The translations under genes and the position numbers were made by a program. Below the pieces are notes generated by a model, which saw nothing but the letters and a program-made list of their open reading frames with translations, had not been told where the DNA came from and ran no database searches. DNA of 57,311 nt from Bradyrhizobium sp. LHD-71 (lineage in GTDB: Bacteria > Pseudomonadota > Alphaproteobacteria > Rhizobiales > Xanthobacteraceae). The stretch is from the NCBI RefSeq assembly GCF_031157255.1, contig NZ_JAVIFX010000040.1:1-57311 (forward strand). Reading direction: 5' to 3'. Positions 38,168-46,903 of the stretch are shown in pieces (position 1 is the stretch's first letter; every line of letters starts with the position of its first letter).

Positions 38168-38869
38168 ATGACAGTCCGTCCCAAAGCAATGATTTCCTGG
38201 TCCAGCGGTAAGGACAGCGCGTTCTCGCTTCACGAGGTTCGCCGCGCGGGCGAGATCGACGTTGTCGGCGCGCTGACGACGGTGACGGAGAATTTCGGCC
38301 GGGTCTCGATCCACGGTGTACGGGAGGAGATCTTGCGCGCGCAGCTTGACGCCGCAGGGCTGCCGGCAACGGTTGTGCCGATCCCTTACTCTTGCCCGAA
38401 TGAAGTCTATGAAGCGCGGATGGGTGAAGCGATCGCGCAGGCCAAAGCCCAAGGCATCACTCATATGATCTTCGGCGACCTGTTTCTCGAAGACATCCGC
38501 AAGTATCGCGAGGAAACGTTGCGCGGTACGGGCGTCACGCCGGTGTTTCCGCTCTGGCTCCGCCCGACGCCGCAGCTCGCGCGCGACATGATCGCCAACG
38601 GTCTTGAGACATACATCGCTACCGTCGACCTGAAGAAGATGCCGGCAGCATTCGCCGGCCGGTGCTTTGATCAGCGGCTGCTGGACGAGCTTCCCGCGAG
38701 CGTCGATCCGTGTGGCGAGAACGGTGAGTTTCACACCTGTGTGGTTGGTGGTCCGATGTTCTCGAAATCGCTACCGGTCGTGCCTGGCGAACGGGTCCAG
38801 CGCGATGGATACGCGTATTGCGATCTCTTGCTTACCGCCCCAGCAGCGGGTCGAGCGCGGGCAGACTGA
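38168..38869 (+). CDS. Dph6-family ATP pyrophosphatase
   Basis: A 233-residue protein of the diphthine-ammonia ligase (Dph6, PF01902) family. The PP-loop is SWSSGKDSAFSLHEV. The second motif is HMIFGDLFLEDIRKYREETL, and the C-terminus has GENGEFHTCVVGGPMF, the family signature. Bacteria have no diphthamide, so this member must act on another substrate in an ATP-driven amidation or similar step. The ATG at 38168 is preferred to a TTG at 38162. Its 3' end overlaps the end of the convergent TauE gene by 38 bp. Confidence 0.9.
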   Translation: MTVRPKAMISWSSGKDSAFSLHEVRRAGEIDVVGALTTVTENFGRVSIHGVREEILRAQLDAAGLPATVVPIPYSCPNEVYEARMGEAIAQAKAQGITHMIFGDLFLEDIRKYREETLRGTGVTPVFPLWLRPTPQLARDMIANGLETYIATVDLKKMPAAFAGRCFDQRLLDELPASVDPCGENGEFHTCVVGGPMFSKSLPVVPGERVQRDGYAYCDLLLTAPAAGRARAD

Positions 38870-39599
38870 CGACGGCGGCGAGCGCGATCAGCGTATAGCA
38901 GACGCGACGAAACAGCGTGTCACTGGCGACACCGAACAGCCGCGCGCCGATGAAAAGGCCAAGCCCGTAGACAGGTCCGACGAGCAGCGCGAGCTTGACG
39001 ACGTCGGTCGTCAGAATGCCGCCCACAAGATAGCTTGCGAACGCAATGACGTCGGACATGGCGAAATACAGGATGATGTTGGCGCGCGCGAGCGCGCCGG
39101 GAAGTGGCTGGCCGAGCCAGTAGGCCACAACCGGCGGCCCGCCGGTCTGCGCCAGGCCGCTGCAAAATCCCGCGACCCCACCGACACCAATCGTCGCGGC
39201 GGGATGCGCCTTTCCGTGATAGCGCCAGCCTGAGATCAGGAGCACCAGCAGCGCGGCGACGAAGGCTGCGATGATCCATCGGGTGGTGACTGAATCGAAC
39301 TGCGTCAACGCGTAGGTGCCGAGCGGTATGGTCAGCAAGCCGCCAAGCACCATCAAGACGACCGCCTTGCGGTCCGCCTGCTTCCAGGCATTCGGGGCGA
39401 AGGGTGCGGCCGCAACGAGATCGATGACCAGCAGCAATGCTGCGACCGTGCGCGGCGCCGCTACCGTGCTTGCCAGCGGCATGAAGATCAATGCCGCGCC
39501 GAAACCGGAGAAACCGCGTGCGATGCTTGCGATCAGCGCTACCGCCATCAGCGCGACCAGCGCAAAAACGCTGACGTCGGATGGCAGCAGAGCGCTCAT
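38832..39599 (-). CDS. TauE/SafE-family permease (sulfite/organic anion exporter-like)
   Basis: A 255-residue inner-membrane protein with about eight membrane segments. The family signatures are [19 protein letters not shown] and the repeat-like [26 protein letters not shown]. These carriers move sulfite, sulfoacetate or similar anions, but the ion is not predictable here. Its ATG overlaps the pheT stop by 4 nt (ATGA), so it is translationally coupled to pheT, an odd pairing. Confidence 0.92.
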   Translation of the reverse strand: MSALLPSDVSVFALVALMAVALIASIARGFSGFGAALIFMPLASTVAAPRTVAALLLVIDLVAAAPFAPNAWKQADRKAVVLMVLGGLLTIPLGTYALTQFDSVTTRWIIAAFVAALLVLLISGWRYHGKAHPAATIGVGGVAGFCSGLAQTGGPPVVAYWLGQPLPGALARANIILYFAMSDVIAFASYLVGGILTTDVVKLALLVGPVYGLGLFIGARLFGVASDTLFRRVCYTLIALAAVVSLPALDPLLGR

Positions 39600-42001
39600 C
39601 CCCGCAGGCTCCCGCCCGTCTTCTTCGTGACCTCAGCGACGACCTTTGCCGCTACGGCATCGATCTCCTGATCGGTCAGCGTCTTCTCACGCGGTTGCAG
39701 CGTAACGGCGATGGCGATGGATTTCTTGTCCGGCTCGATACCCTTGCCCTCGTACACGTCGAACACCGTCACGCCGGTGATCAGCTTGCGATCCGCAGCC
39801 TGCGCCGCGCGGACGATGTCGCCCGCCTTCGCGCTCCGATCGACGATGAAGGCGAAATCGCGCGATACGGGCTGGAACGGAGAGAGTTCGAGCAGCGGCT
39901 TGGCCCGGGTCGGCCTGGCCTTCGCGTCGGGAATGCGGTCGAGGATAACCTCGAAGGCAACGATCGGTCCCTCGGCGCCGAGCGCTTCGAGCGCGCGGGG
40001 ATGCAGCTCGCCAAAGCTGCCGAGAATATTCTGCGGTCCCATCTGAATGGTGCCTGACCGCCCGGGATGCAACCACGGGGCGCCCCCTGCGACGACCTGC
40101 AGCGCCTGGATCGGGGCGCCCGCGGCAGCCAGAACCGCCATTGCGTCCGCCTTTGCATCCAGCGCGGTGGCTGCGGCCGAGCCGGACCAATGCCGCCCGA
40201 GCCCGGCCGACGTCGCAAGGCCGCGCCGCACACCGCTCGCCGCCATCAATTGATCTTCCGGCTGGTCGCCCTTGAAGATCTGGCCGACCTCGAACAGCGC
40301 CGCATCGGCGAAGCCGCGGTCCGCATTTCGCTGACTGGCCGCTACCAGCCCCGGAACAAGGCTCGGGCGCATATCCGACAGATCGGAAGCAATCGGATTG
40401 GCGAGGGCAAGCTCCGACTGACCGCCGCCGAACAGTTCGGCCTGGGGCCTTGCAACGAATGACCACGTCACCGCCTCGACCAGACCCCGCGCAGCGAGTG
40501 CGCGCTTGGCGCGGCGCGTGCGCAGCTGGATTTGGGTCAGGATCGGCTTGCGTGGGGTCTCGCCGCGCTCGAACGGGACGAGCGGCACGCGATCGACGCC
40601 AACGATGCGAACGATTTCTTCGACGATGTCCGCCTTGCCGAGTACGTCCGCGCGCCACGACGGCACTGCGATTTTCACGACCGGCCCGCTGCCCGCGACC
40701 GTGAAGCCCAGATGGCCGAGAATGCGGCGCATCTCGACCAAGGAGACTTCGATGCCGGCGAGGCGCTTCACCTCGTCTAGCGGAAAATCGATGATACGAT
40801 CGTCACCGAATGATTGCCCGACGACAACAGTCTCGGAAGGCGTGCCGCCGCACAAGTCCATCACCAGCTTCGTTGCGAGCTCAAGACCAGGAACCATGAA
40901 TGCCGGATCGACACCGCGCTCGAACCGGTAGCGCGCATCGGAATTGACGCCGAGCTTGCGTCCGGTGTGCGCGATGTTGATGTCGTTCCAGAGTGCCGAT
41001 TCGATCAGCACGTCAGTCGTCGTTTCCGAACAGCCGGATGGTTCGCCGCCCATGATGCCGGCGAGCGACAGGACGCCGGAAGCGTCGGCGATGACGCACA
41101 TCGAATCGTCGAGCGTATAGGTCTTGCCGTCGAGCGCGAGCAGGCTCTCTCCAGGCTTGGCGCGGCGCACCACGAGGTCGCCTTTCACCTTCGCCGCATC
41201 GAACACATGCAGCGGCCGGCCACGGTCATAGGCCATGTAGTTCGTGATATCGACCAGCGTGTTGATCGGCCGCAGGCCGATCGCAGTGAGCCGCTTCTGC
41301 AACCACTCCGGCGAAGGCCCGTTCTTGACGCCGCGGATGAGACGCAAGGCAAAGCCCGGACACAGCGTCGTATCGTCCACCGTCACCTTCACCGGCGACG
41401 GAAATTCGCCCTTGATCGGCTTTATCGCGGGCTCTTTCAGCGTGCCCATGTCGGCTGCCGACAGGTCGCGGGCGATGCCATGGATCGCCGTGCAATCCGC
41501 GCGGTTGGGCGTCAGGTTGATCTCGATCACCGGATCGCCGAGCTTCGCCCATTCGGTGTATTGCACGCCGACCGGCGCATCCTCAGGCAGATCGATGATG
41601 CCGTCGTGATCGTTGGAGAGTTCGAGTTCCGCCGCGGAGCAGAGCATGCCGCGGCTTTCGACGCCGCGGATGGTGCCGACGCCAAGCGTGATGTTCTTGC
41701 CCGGAATGAAGGTGCCCGGCGGCGAGAACACGCTCTTCATGCCGGCGCGCGCGTTTGGCGCGCCGCAGACCACCTGCACCGGCGCGCCGGACCCCGTATC
41801 GACCATGCAGACCCGCAGCCGGTCAGCATTTGGATGTTGCTCGGCTGAAATCACCTTGGCGATGGTAAAGGCTGAGAGCGCCTTCGCTTTGTCGTCGATG
41901 TGCTCGACCTCGAGCCCGATCATCGTCAGCTTGCCCGCAAGCTTCTCGAGCGGCTCGTCGGTGTCCAGATGATCCTTCAGCCAGGACAGGGTGAATTTCA
42001 T
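39596..42001 (-). CDS. pheT: Phenylalanyl-tRNA synthetase beta subunit
   Basis: Large subunit of the tetrameric synthetase, 801 residues. Order: N-terminal [33 protein letters not shown], a tRNA-binding OB-like domain (40-150) with [12 protein letters not shown], the B3/4 editing region with [17 protein letters not shown], the B5 domain, catalytic-like core, and the C-terminal FDX-ACB domain, [29 protein letters not shown]. The 801-residue length is standard. A gap of 110 bp separates it from pheS. Confidence 0.98.
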   Translation of the reverse strand: MKFTLSWLKDHLDTDEPLEKLAGKLTMIGLEVEHIDDKAKALSAFTIAKVISAEQHPNADRLRVCMVDTGSGAPVQVVCGAPNARAGMKSVFSPPGTFIPGKNITLGVGTIRGVESRGMLCSAAELELSNDHDGIIDLPEDAPVGVQYTEWAKLGDPVIEINLTPNRADCTAIHGIARDLSAADMGTLKEPAIKPIKGEFPSPVKVTVDDTTLCPGFALRLIRGVKNGPSPEWLQKRLTAIGLRPINTLVDITNYMAYDRGRPLHVFDAAKVKGDLVVRRAKPGESLLALDGKTYTLDDSMCVIADASGVLSLAGIMGGEPSGCSETTTDVLIESALWNDINIAHTGRKLGVNSDARYRFERGVDPAFMVPGLELATKLVMDLCGGTPSETVVVGQSFGDDRIIDFPLDEVKRLAGIEVSLVEMRRILGHLGFTVAGSGPVVKIAVPSWRADVLGKADIVEEIVRIVGVDRVPLVPFERGETPRKPILTQIQLRTRRAKRALAARGLVEAVTWSFVARPQAELFGGGQSELALANPIASDLSDMRPSLVPGLVAASQRNADRGFADAALFEVGQIFKGDQPEDQLMAASGVRRGLATSAGLGRHWSGSAAATALDAKADAMAVLAAAGAPIQALQVVAGGAPWLHPGRSGTIQMGPQNILGSFGELHPRALEALGAEGPIVAFEVILDRIPDAKARPTRAKPLLELSPFQPVSRDFAFIVDRSAKAGDIVRAAQAADRKLITGVTVFDVYEGKGIEPDKKSIAIAVTLQPREKTLTDQEIDAVAAKVVAEVTKKTGGSLRG

Positions 42002-42111
42002 GACTTACGCTTTCGTCCGATTGTCGCCAGCGAGTGCACGTGCAGGCTCGATCGCTTCTTTGGCAAGAGGTCGTGCCGGGAACTGAGCGTCTTGCTCAAT
42101 CGCAGCGTCGC

Positions 42112-43194
42112 TCACGTCGACAACCCTCCGGCCAATGTCGGGACCTCGAGCGGCTTGAAGCCGTAGTGATTGAGCCAGCGCACGTCGCCTTCGAACATCT
42201 GTCGCAGATCGGCGATGCCGTATTTCAGCATCGCGATGCGGTCGATGCCCATGCCCCACGCAAAGCCCTGGTAGACATCCGGATCGATGCCGCAGTTGCG
42301 CAGCACGTTCGGATGCACCATTCCGCAGCCGAGGATTTCGAGCCAGTCTTCGCCTTCGCCAAACCGGATCTCGCCCTTGTCGCGGCGGCACTGGATATCG
42401 ACCTCGAGCGACGGCTCGGTGAAGGGGAAGAACGAGGGACGAAAACGCATGTTGACGTTGTCGACCTCGAAGAACGCCTTGCAGAATTCCGCGAGTATCC
42501 ATTTCAGGTGGCCGAGGTGGGAGCCCTTGTCGATCACCAATCCTTCGACCTGATGGAACTGCGGCGTGTGGGTCGCATCCGAATCGATGCGGTAGGTGCG
42601 GCCGGGGGCGATGATGCGGATCGGCGGCTTCTGCGCCAGCATCGCCCGCACCTGCACCGGCGACGTGTGCGTGCGCAACAGCAGCCGCGAGCCGTCCGGC
42701 TTCGGATTGAAGAAGAACGTGTCGTGCATGTCACGCGCCGGATGGCCTTCCGGAAAATTCAGCTTGGTGAAGTTGTAGTCGTCGGTCTCGATGTCCGGAC
42801 CTTCGGCGATCGCAAATCCCATGTCGGCGAAGATGGCAGTCAGCTCGTCCATCACCTGGCTCAGAGGATGGATGCGTCCCTGTTCGGCCGCGCTCTCGCG
42901 AACGGGAAGCGTGACATCGACCGTCTCCGACGCAAGGCGGGCATCGAGCGCCGCCGACTTCAGAACGTCGCGTCGTGCCGTCAACGCCTCGGTCACCTTG
43001 TCCTTGACTGCGTTGATTGCCGCCCCTTGCGTCTTGCGTTCGTCCGGTGCCATCTTGCCGAGCGTCGCGAGCAGTGCAGAGATCGAGCCCTTCTTGCCGA
43101 GTGCACCGATGCGGACGTTTTCGAGCGCGGCCTCGTCTGCGGACGCGGCGATGGCGGCCAAAATTTCGGTTTCGAGTTTGCCGAGGTCGGACAC
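42112..43194 (-). CDS. pheS: Phenylalanyl-tRNA synthetase alpha subunit
   Basis: Catalytic subunit, 360 residues from the chosen start. Coiled-coil N-terminus, then motif 2 [16 protein letters not shown] and motif 3 [25 protein letters not shown], and the [10 protein letters not shown] and [12 protein letters not shown] signatures. The frame extends to a TTG at 43215, but a GTG at 43194 is preceded by AAGGA about 8 nt upstream and restores the family N-terminus, so GTG is chosen. Confidence 0.97.
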   Translation of the reverse strand: MSDLGKLETEILAAIAASADEAALENVRIGALGKKGSISALLATLGKMAPDERKTQGAAINAVKDKVTEALTARRDVLKSAALDARLASETVDVTLPVRESAAEQGRIHPLSQVMDELTAIFADMGFAIAEGPDIETDDYNFTKLNFPEGHPARDMHDTFFFNPKPDGSRLLLRTHTSPVQVRAMLAQKPPIRIIAPGRTYRIDSDATHTPQFHQVEGLVIDKGSHLGHLKWILAEFCKAFFEVDNVNMRFRPSFFPFTEPSLEVDIQCRRDKGEIRFGEGEDWLEILGCGMVHPNVLRNCGIDPDVYQGFAWGMGIDRIAMLKYGIADLRQMFEGDVRWLNHYGFKPLEVPTLAGGLST

Positions 43195-43351
43195 GAGAAA
43201 ATCCTTAAATTTCAAGGCTGCCGGTTGTCACCGGAGCGATGGGGCAGGTCAAGTGGGATAAGTGCTTTCGAAAAGCCGTGAAGCAGCAACGTCTGCCGCC
43301 AGAGCCAAGTCTGACCAGCCGAATCTGATCCAACCCTGGGAGCCGCCCGCC

Positions 43352-43762
43352 ATGCACCGCCCACTCGTTGCCGCGTCGCTTCTTGTGCTTTCGTTCGCGC
43401 CAGCCGTCGCCGAAGACTGCCCGGTCAAATCCATGGCCCCGGCTGAGGTCGAAAAGCTCATCCTGGCGGCGCCGTCCTGCGAACAGGGTCTGAAGATCTT
43501 TCAGAGCTGCGGTATGGGCGGCACCAGCGATGTCATCGTCGGCGCAGTCGTCGTCGTAAAGTGTGAAGCCGTCTTCGAGGGCAAGCTTTCTGCGCGTCAG
43601 CAGCGCGCCTACGATCGCGCGCAGGCGGCATGCGACAAGAAGTACGCGAGTGAGTCCGGCTCGATGTACCGCTCTCTCACGGCCTTCTGTTCCGCCGAGG
43701 CAGCCGCACGCATGGCGAAGCAGGTTTCGAAAACCGTTCCTGCAACGCCCGCGAAGAAGTAG
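43352..43762 (+). CDS. Small secreted protein of unknown function, cysteine-containing
   Basis: A 136-residue protein with a signal peptide (MHRPLVAASLLVLSFAPAVA) followed by ECPVKS-like start of the mature part. Five or six Cys residues (DCPV, PSCEQG, QSCGMGG, KCEAV, ACDKK, FCSAEA) suggest disulfide bonds in the periplasm. No family recognised. The frame opens upstream at 43262, but the ATG at 43352 gives the signal peptide. It is the only plus-strand gene within the translation block and converges with rplT. Confidence 0.65.
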   Translation: MHRPLVAASLLVLSFAPAVAEDCPVKSMAPAEVEKLILAAPSCEQGLKIFQSCGMGGTSDVIVGAVVVVKCEAVFEGKLSARQQRAYDRAQAACDKKYASESGSMYRSLTAFCSAEAAARMAKQVSKTVPATPAKK

Positions 43763-43764
43763 CC

Positions 43765-43776
43765 CGGCTTAAGCCG
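43765..43776. terminator. Bidirectional terminator-like palindrome
   Basis: CGGCTTAAGCCG is a perfect 12-bp palindrome, followed on the plus strand by CCTTTT. It lies in the 22-bp gap between the convergent secreted-protein gene and rplT, where a two-way terminator is expected. No long U run on the minus side. Confidence 0.45.
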
Positions 43777-43784
43777 CCTTTTGA

Positions 43785-44150
43785 TCAGGCAGCCTTGGGC
43801 AGCGCAGCCTTGGCCTTCTCGACGATCGCCTGAAACGCCGCCGGCTCGTGGATCGCCAGGTCCGACAGCACCTTGCGGTCCACCACAACACCGGACTTCG
43901 CAAGGCCGTCGATAAATCGGCTGTAGGTGAGGTCGAATGGGCGTACTGCCGCGTTGAGGCGCTGGATCCAGAGGGCACGGAAGGTCCGCTTCTTGCGCTT
44001 GCGATCGCGGAAGGCGTACTGGCCGGCCTTCTCCACCGCCTGCTTGGCGACACGGATGGTGTTCTTGCGGCGGCCGTAATAGCCCTTGGCGGCCTTGAGG
44101 ACTTTCTTGTGCTTGGCGTGTGAGGTCACACCGCGTTTGACGCGAGCCAT
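43785..44150 (-). CDS. rplT: 50S ribosomal protein L20
   Basis: Large-subunit assembly protein, 121 residues, all conserved: [28 protein letters not shown] at the N-terminus, [45 protein letters not shown] in the C-domain. It binds 23S rRNA and in enterics also represses its own operon. Downstream of rpmI by 71 bp. Confidence 0.99.
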   Translation of the reverse strand: MARVKRGVTSHAKHKKVLKAAKGYYGRRKNTIRVAKQAVEKAGQYAFRDRKRKKRTFRALWIQRLNAAVRPFDLTYSRFIDGLAKSGVVVDRKVLSDLAIHEPAAFQAIVEKAKAALPKAA

Positions 44151-44221
44151 GACTGATCTCCTTCAAATCGAATGCAATGAGGTTGGAATGCGCCGTCGTG
44201 GACAGCGCGGCTCTCGCTCGA

Positions 44222-44422
44222 TCAGTCGTTCGGCAAGAAATACTTCTTGATGTTATCGCCGTCGGTCTTGAACAGCACGTTGGTGCCGCGGAGCTGGCGA
44301 ATCTGCTTCGGCGTCCGCTTGATCATGCCGTGGCGTTTGCCGCGCTGGGCGTATTTGACCTTGCCTGAGGCGGTGACTTTGAAGCGCTTTTTGGCGCCCG
44401 ATTTGGTCTTCAACTTGGGCAT
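44222..44422 (-). CDS. rpmI: 50S ribosomal protein L35
   Basis: 66-residue basic protein: [33 protein letters not shown], the L35 signature. Upstream on the same strand is a strong hairpin at 44453-44466. Unusually, infC is not directly upstream: a DoxX gene and two palindromic elements lie between (about 900 bp). Confidence 0.98.
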   Translation of the reverse strand: MPKLKTKSGAKKRFKVTASGKVKYAQRGKRHGMIKRTPKQIRQLRGTNVLFKTDGDNIKKYFLPND

Positions 44423-44452
44423 TTGGCTCTCCTAATGCCGGCATACAGACAG

Positions 44453-44466
44453 GCCCGCAAGCGGGC
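44453..44466 (-). promoter_or_regulatory. Hairpin in the rpmI leader
   Basis: GCCCGC-AA-GCGGGC is a perfect 6-bp stem with a 2-nt core (4-nt loop if the last pair opens), 31 nt upstream of the rpmI start. It could be a leader structure for feedback by L20, or the end of the DoxX transcript. No U run is seen. Confidence 0.35.
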
Positions 44467-44619
44467 GTCCGGCCGGAAATGCTCGTTAGAGCGTTGAAAT
44501 TGCTCGACTATTTCGAAACGAAACTGTCGGCACGGCCGCCGCCACGGCAGCCCTTATTCAGCCGGGCGGCGAAGGCCGGCCTTATGACAGACGAATGGCC
44601 GAATGGCAACGGTTGTGTC

Positions 44620-44639
44620 GGACAGGACAGGTCAGGTCA
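44620..44639 (+). repeat. Short tandem pentamers (GGACA x2, GGTCA x2)
   Basis: Four abutting 5-nt units, GGACA GGACA GGTCA GGTCA. The last one contains the stop codon of the minus-strand DoxX gene. Too short to be a satellite; slipped-strand duplication of the gene end is likely. Confidence 0.5.
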
Positions 44640-45050
44640 GGCGCCCCCTCGCAGGGTTTGGCGCGAGAGGATCGACACCAGCATCAGCCCGCCGATGAGC
44701 CCGATGTGTTCGACAACGAAGAACAGTTCGGTTTGCGCCTGTTCGCCGGTTACGGTCCAGAATGCGTGCGCAATGGGAATCGTGAGCGCCGTAAAGGCAG
44801 CAAGGGCGCCGGCGCCGAGCCACGTGTAGCGATTGAGGATCACGAGCAGTGAGCCGCCGAGCTGACAGATGATCGTCGCAATGTTGTAGGCCGTCGGCGG
44901 GTGCAGGCCAAAATGCGCCATCTCCGCCACGCCACCCTCGAAATCGATCGATTTTGCCAGGCCGCTCGCCCAGAACGGAAATGTCAGGATGATCCGCGCG
45001 AGCAGGGCGAATCCTTTCGAATCAAGCAGGCGCCCGATGATGGTCGGCAT
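44637..45050 (-). CDS. DoxX-family membrane protein
   Basis: A 137-residue protein with four predicted membrane segments. The DoxX signatures are LLARIILTFPFWASGLAKSIDFEGGVAEM and AYNIATIICQLGGSLLVIL, followed by LGAGALAAFTALTIPIAHAFW. DoxX-type proteins act in respiratory or oxidative-stress membrane complexes; role here unknown. It lies between infC and rpmI, breaking the usual order. Two palindromic elements are just upstream. Confidence 0.88.
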   Translation of the reverse strand: MPTIIGRLLDSKGFALLARIILTFPFWASGLAKSIDFEGGVAEMAHFGLHPPTAYNIATIICQLGGSLLVILNRYTWLGAGALAAFTALTIPIAHAFWTVTGEQAQTELFFVVEHIGLIGGLMLVSILSRQTLRGGA

Positions 45051-45065
45051 GTCGCCCCTCTTGCG

Positions 45066-45142
45066 TTAGTGCCCGGTTTTCGAAGTTCGTGATACATCGC
45101 GGCACCCTCCGACACGAACTTCGAGAGCTAAGAGGGCACCAG
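45066..45142 (-). repeat. Palindromic element copy 3 (bulged hairpin family)
   Basis: Outer arms TTAGTGCCC (45066-45074) and GGGCACCAG (45134-45142); inner arms CGAAGTTCGTG (45081-45091) and CACGAACTTCG (45113-45123). The joints differ by four bases (6 nt left, 10 nt right). The loop, read on the minus strand, contains GAGGGTGCCGC. This orientation places the longer joint on the 5' side, as in the other copies. It starts 15 nt beyond the DoxX start codon. Confidence 0.8.
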
Positions 45143-45155
45143 GAAAGATGCGATT

Positions 45156-45234
45156 CTAGTGCCGCTTTTCGATTTGAAATTCCTGGCACGAGCTTGCCGC
45201 AGGTGGTGCAGGAATTTCAAATCGGCGGCACTAG
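45156..45234 (+). repeat. Palindromic element copy 4 (bulged hairpin family)
   Basis: Outer arms CTAGTGCCGC (45156-45165) and GCGGCACTAG (45225-45234); inner arms CGATTTGAAATTCCTG (45170-45185) and its exact complement (45209-45224). Four unpaired bases TTTT (45166-45169) lie on the left only. The 23-nt loop contains GAGCTTGCCGC. This is the most perfect copy and sits only 13 nt from copy 3, in opposite orientation. Confidence 0.87.
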
Positions 45235-45289
45235 CTTCCGGCCTGGTACATCGGTGGCACGCGGCCTGCCGGCGCGCCAAACCTATCGC

Positions 45290-45306
45290 GAACAACAGCT
45301 TTGTTC
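45290..45306 (-). terminator. Possible terminator after infC
   Basis: GAACAA-CAGCT-TTGTTC is a perfect 6-bp stem with a 5-nt loop, 19 nt past the infC stop on the minus strand. A second stem CCGAAG/CTTCGG (45318-45333) surrounds the stop codon itself. No clear U run. Together they may end infC transcription before the repeats. Confidence 0.4.
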
Positions 45307-45324
45307 AGGGCTTGCGACCGAAGA

Positions 45325-45864
45325 TTACTTCGGCGCCAGCACCATCACGACCTGACGACCTTCGAAGCGTGCGTCCTGTTCGACCTTTGCGAGCGAGGCG
45401 ACGTCGGCCTTGACGCGATCGAGCAGGCGGGTGCCGATCTCCTGGTGCGCCATTTCGCGTCCGCGATAGCGCAGGGTGATCTTCACCTTGTCGCCCTCTT
45501 CGAAGAAACGCTGCATGGCCTTCATCTTCACGTCATAGTCGTGATCGTCGATCATCGGACGGAGCTTGATCTCCTTGATCTCGACGATCTTCTGGCGCTT
45601 GCGCGCCTCGGCGGCTTTCTTCTGCGCGGAATATTTGAACTTCCCGTAATCGAGAAATTTACAAACCGGCGGATTGGTGTTCGGGGAAATTTCGACGAGA
45701 TCAAAACCGGCGTCAGCGGCCATCCTGATGGCGTCCTGGGTCTTCACGACTCCAAGGTTCGCTCCGGTTTGATCGATCAATTGAATTTCGAGGTTGCGGA
45801 TTTCCTCGTTGACGCGGGGTCCGTCTTTCTGGACGGGGGCTGGCGCTCTGGAAGGACGACGAAT
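45325..45864 (-). CDS. infC: Translation initiation factor IF-3 with ATT start
   Basis: 179 residues. N-domain with [22 protein letters not shown], linker [19 protein letters not shown]-domain with [40 protein letters not shown]. It blocks subunit joining and checks the initiator tRNA. No ATG, GTG or TTG is at the family N-terminus. An ATT codon at 45864 begins [11 protein letters not shown] and has CGGAG about 9 nt upstream, matching the rare AUU start by which IF-3 limits its own synthesis. The frame is open to 45933. Confidence 0.95.
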   Translation of the reverse strand: MRRPSRAPAPVQKDGPRVNEEIRNLEIQLIDQTGANLGVVKTQDAIRMAADAGFDLVEISPNTNPPVCKFLDYGKFKYSAQKKAAEARKRQKIVEIKEIKLRPMIDDHDYDVKMKAMQRFFEEGDKVKITLRYRGREMAHQEIGTRLLDRVKADVASLAKVEQDARFEGRQVVMVLAPK

Positions 45865-46072
45865 GGGTGCGGTCTCCGTGCTGTTAACGATGATGCAGTT
45901 TGAAGGATTTGCCTTACAACGGCAAGCGCGCAAATCGGTTCGATCGAGACCCGCAAATACGCGCTAGCTTTGGCGGGCGGCGTGCTCCGCTCAGATAAAG
46001 CCAGAACAGCGGTTCCGCAAGCCGGCAGCGCAGCAAACAGGACATAGACAGGCCAAGAGAGGTGACGGGACC

Positions 46073-46849
46073 ATGAATGCGTATGCCGAGTCGGATGTCG
46101 TTTTTACCGAAGTGGGACAGGCGGATGCGCCGCGGCGCATTGCGGTTCGCGCCCGTGCGGGCTCCGGTCCCGGTTTATTCTGGCTATCCGGGTTCAATTC
46201 CGACATGCGCGGCACCAAGGCGCAGGCGCTCGACGCCTGGGCGGCCGAAAGGGGTCGCGCCTGCGTGCGGTTCGACTATTCGGGCCACGGCGAATCCGGC
46301 GGCGCCTTTGTGGACGGCACCATCGGCTGCTGGTTGGAAGAGAGCCTCGCCGTGTTCGATCACTTCTGTAAGGGGCCGCAAATCGTGGTCGGCTCGTCGA
46401 TGGGAGGGTGGCTGGCGCTGTTGCTGGCGCGTGAGGTTGCCAAGCGTCAAGTCGGCCCATCTCTCGCGGGGCTCGTGTTGATTGCGCCGGCGCCGGATTT
46501 TACCGAAGAGCTGATGTGGAAGGGGTTTCCCGCAAAAGTGCGTGAGGAGATCCAGACCAAGGGTCAGTGGCTGCGTCCGTCGGCATACGGCGAACCCATG
46601 CCGATCACGCGCGCCTTGATCGAGGATGGCCGCAAGCATCTTCTGCTCGGCAGTTCGATTCACGTCGGCTGTCCCGTTCGCATCCTGCAAGGTGCGCAGG
46701 ATCCGGATGTTCCCTGGCGGCACGCCTTCGCGCTCACCTCGCAGCTACCCAGCGACGACGTGGTCTTGACGCTCATTCAGGATGGCGACCACCGTCTGTC
46801 GCGTCCGCAGGACATCGCCCGCCTGATTGCTGCGATCGAGGAGCTTTGA
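46073..46849 (+). CDS. Alpha/beta hydrolase
   Basis: A 258-residue soluble hydrolase. The nucleophile elbow is VVGSSMGGWLAL (Ser in GSSMG), the acid is probably Asp in LQGAQDPDVPW, and the His is in DGDHRLSRPQD. Upstream FWLSGFNSDMRGTKAQAL and FDYSGHGESGG are typical of the YqiA/BEM46-like group. Substrate unknown. GAGAGGTGA precedes the ATG. Confidence 0.88.
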   Translation: MNAYAESDVVFTEVGQADAPRRIAVRARAGSGPGLFWLSGFNSDMRGTKAQALDAWAAERGRACVRFDYSGHGESGGAFVDGTIGCWLEESLAVFDHFCKGPQIVVGSSMGGWLALLLAREVAKRQVGPSLAGLVLIAPAPDFTEELMWKGFPAKVREEIQTKGQWLRPSAYGEPMPITRALIEDGRKHLLLGSSIHVGCPVRILQGAQDPDVPWRHAFALTSQLPSDDVVLTLIQDGDHRLSRPQDIARLIAAIEEL

Positions 46850-46903
46850 GCGCTGCATGCGCCGGCGCCGGGAACCGGATTGCGGCGCGTGGAGATCACG
46901 CAT

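Noticed and set aside
42034-43281. 415-codon plus-strand frame opposite pheS
   Set aside because: Composition is that of a shadow frame (many Arg, His and Gln), and pheS on the minus strand is unambiguous. The same holds for the long plus-strand frame opposite pheT at 40814-41848.
45255-45269. Sigma-54-like site TGGCAC-N5-CTGC, and TGGCAC...TTGC inside copy 4 of the palindrome
   Set aside because: The first has C for T in the -12 box and points into the 3' end of infC on the wrong strand; the second has a spacer one base too short.
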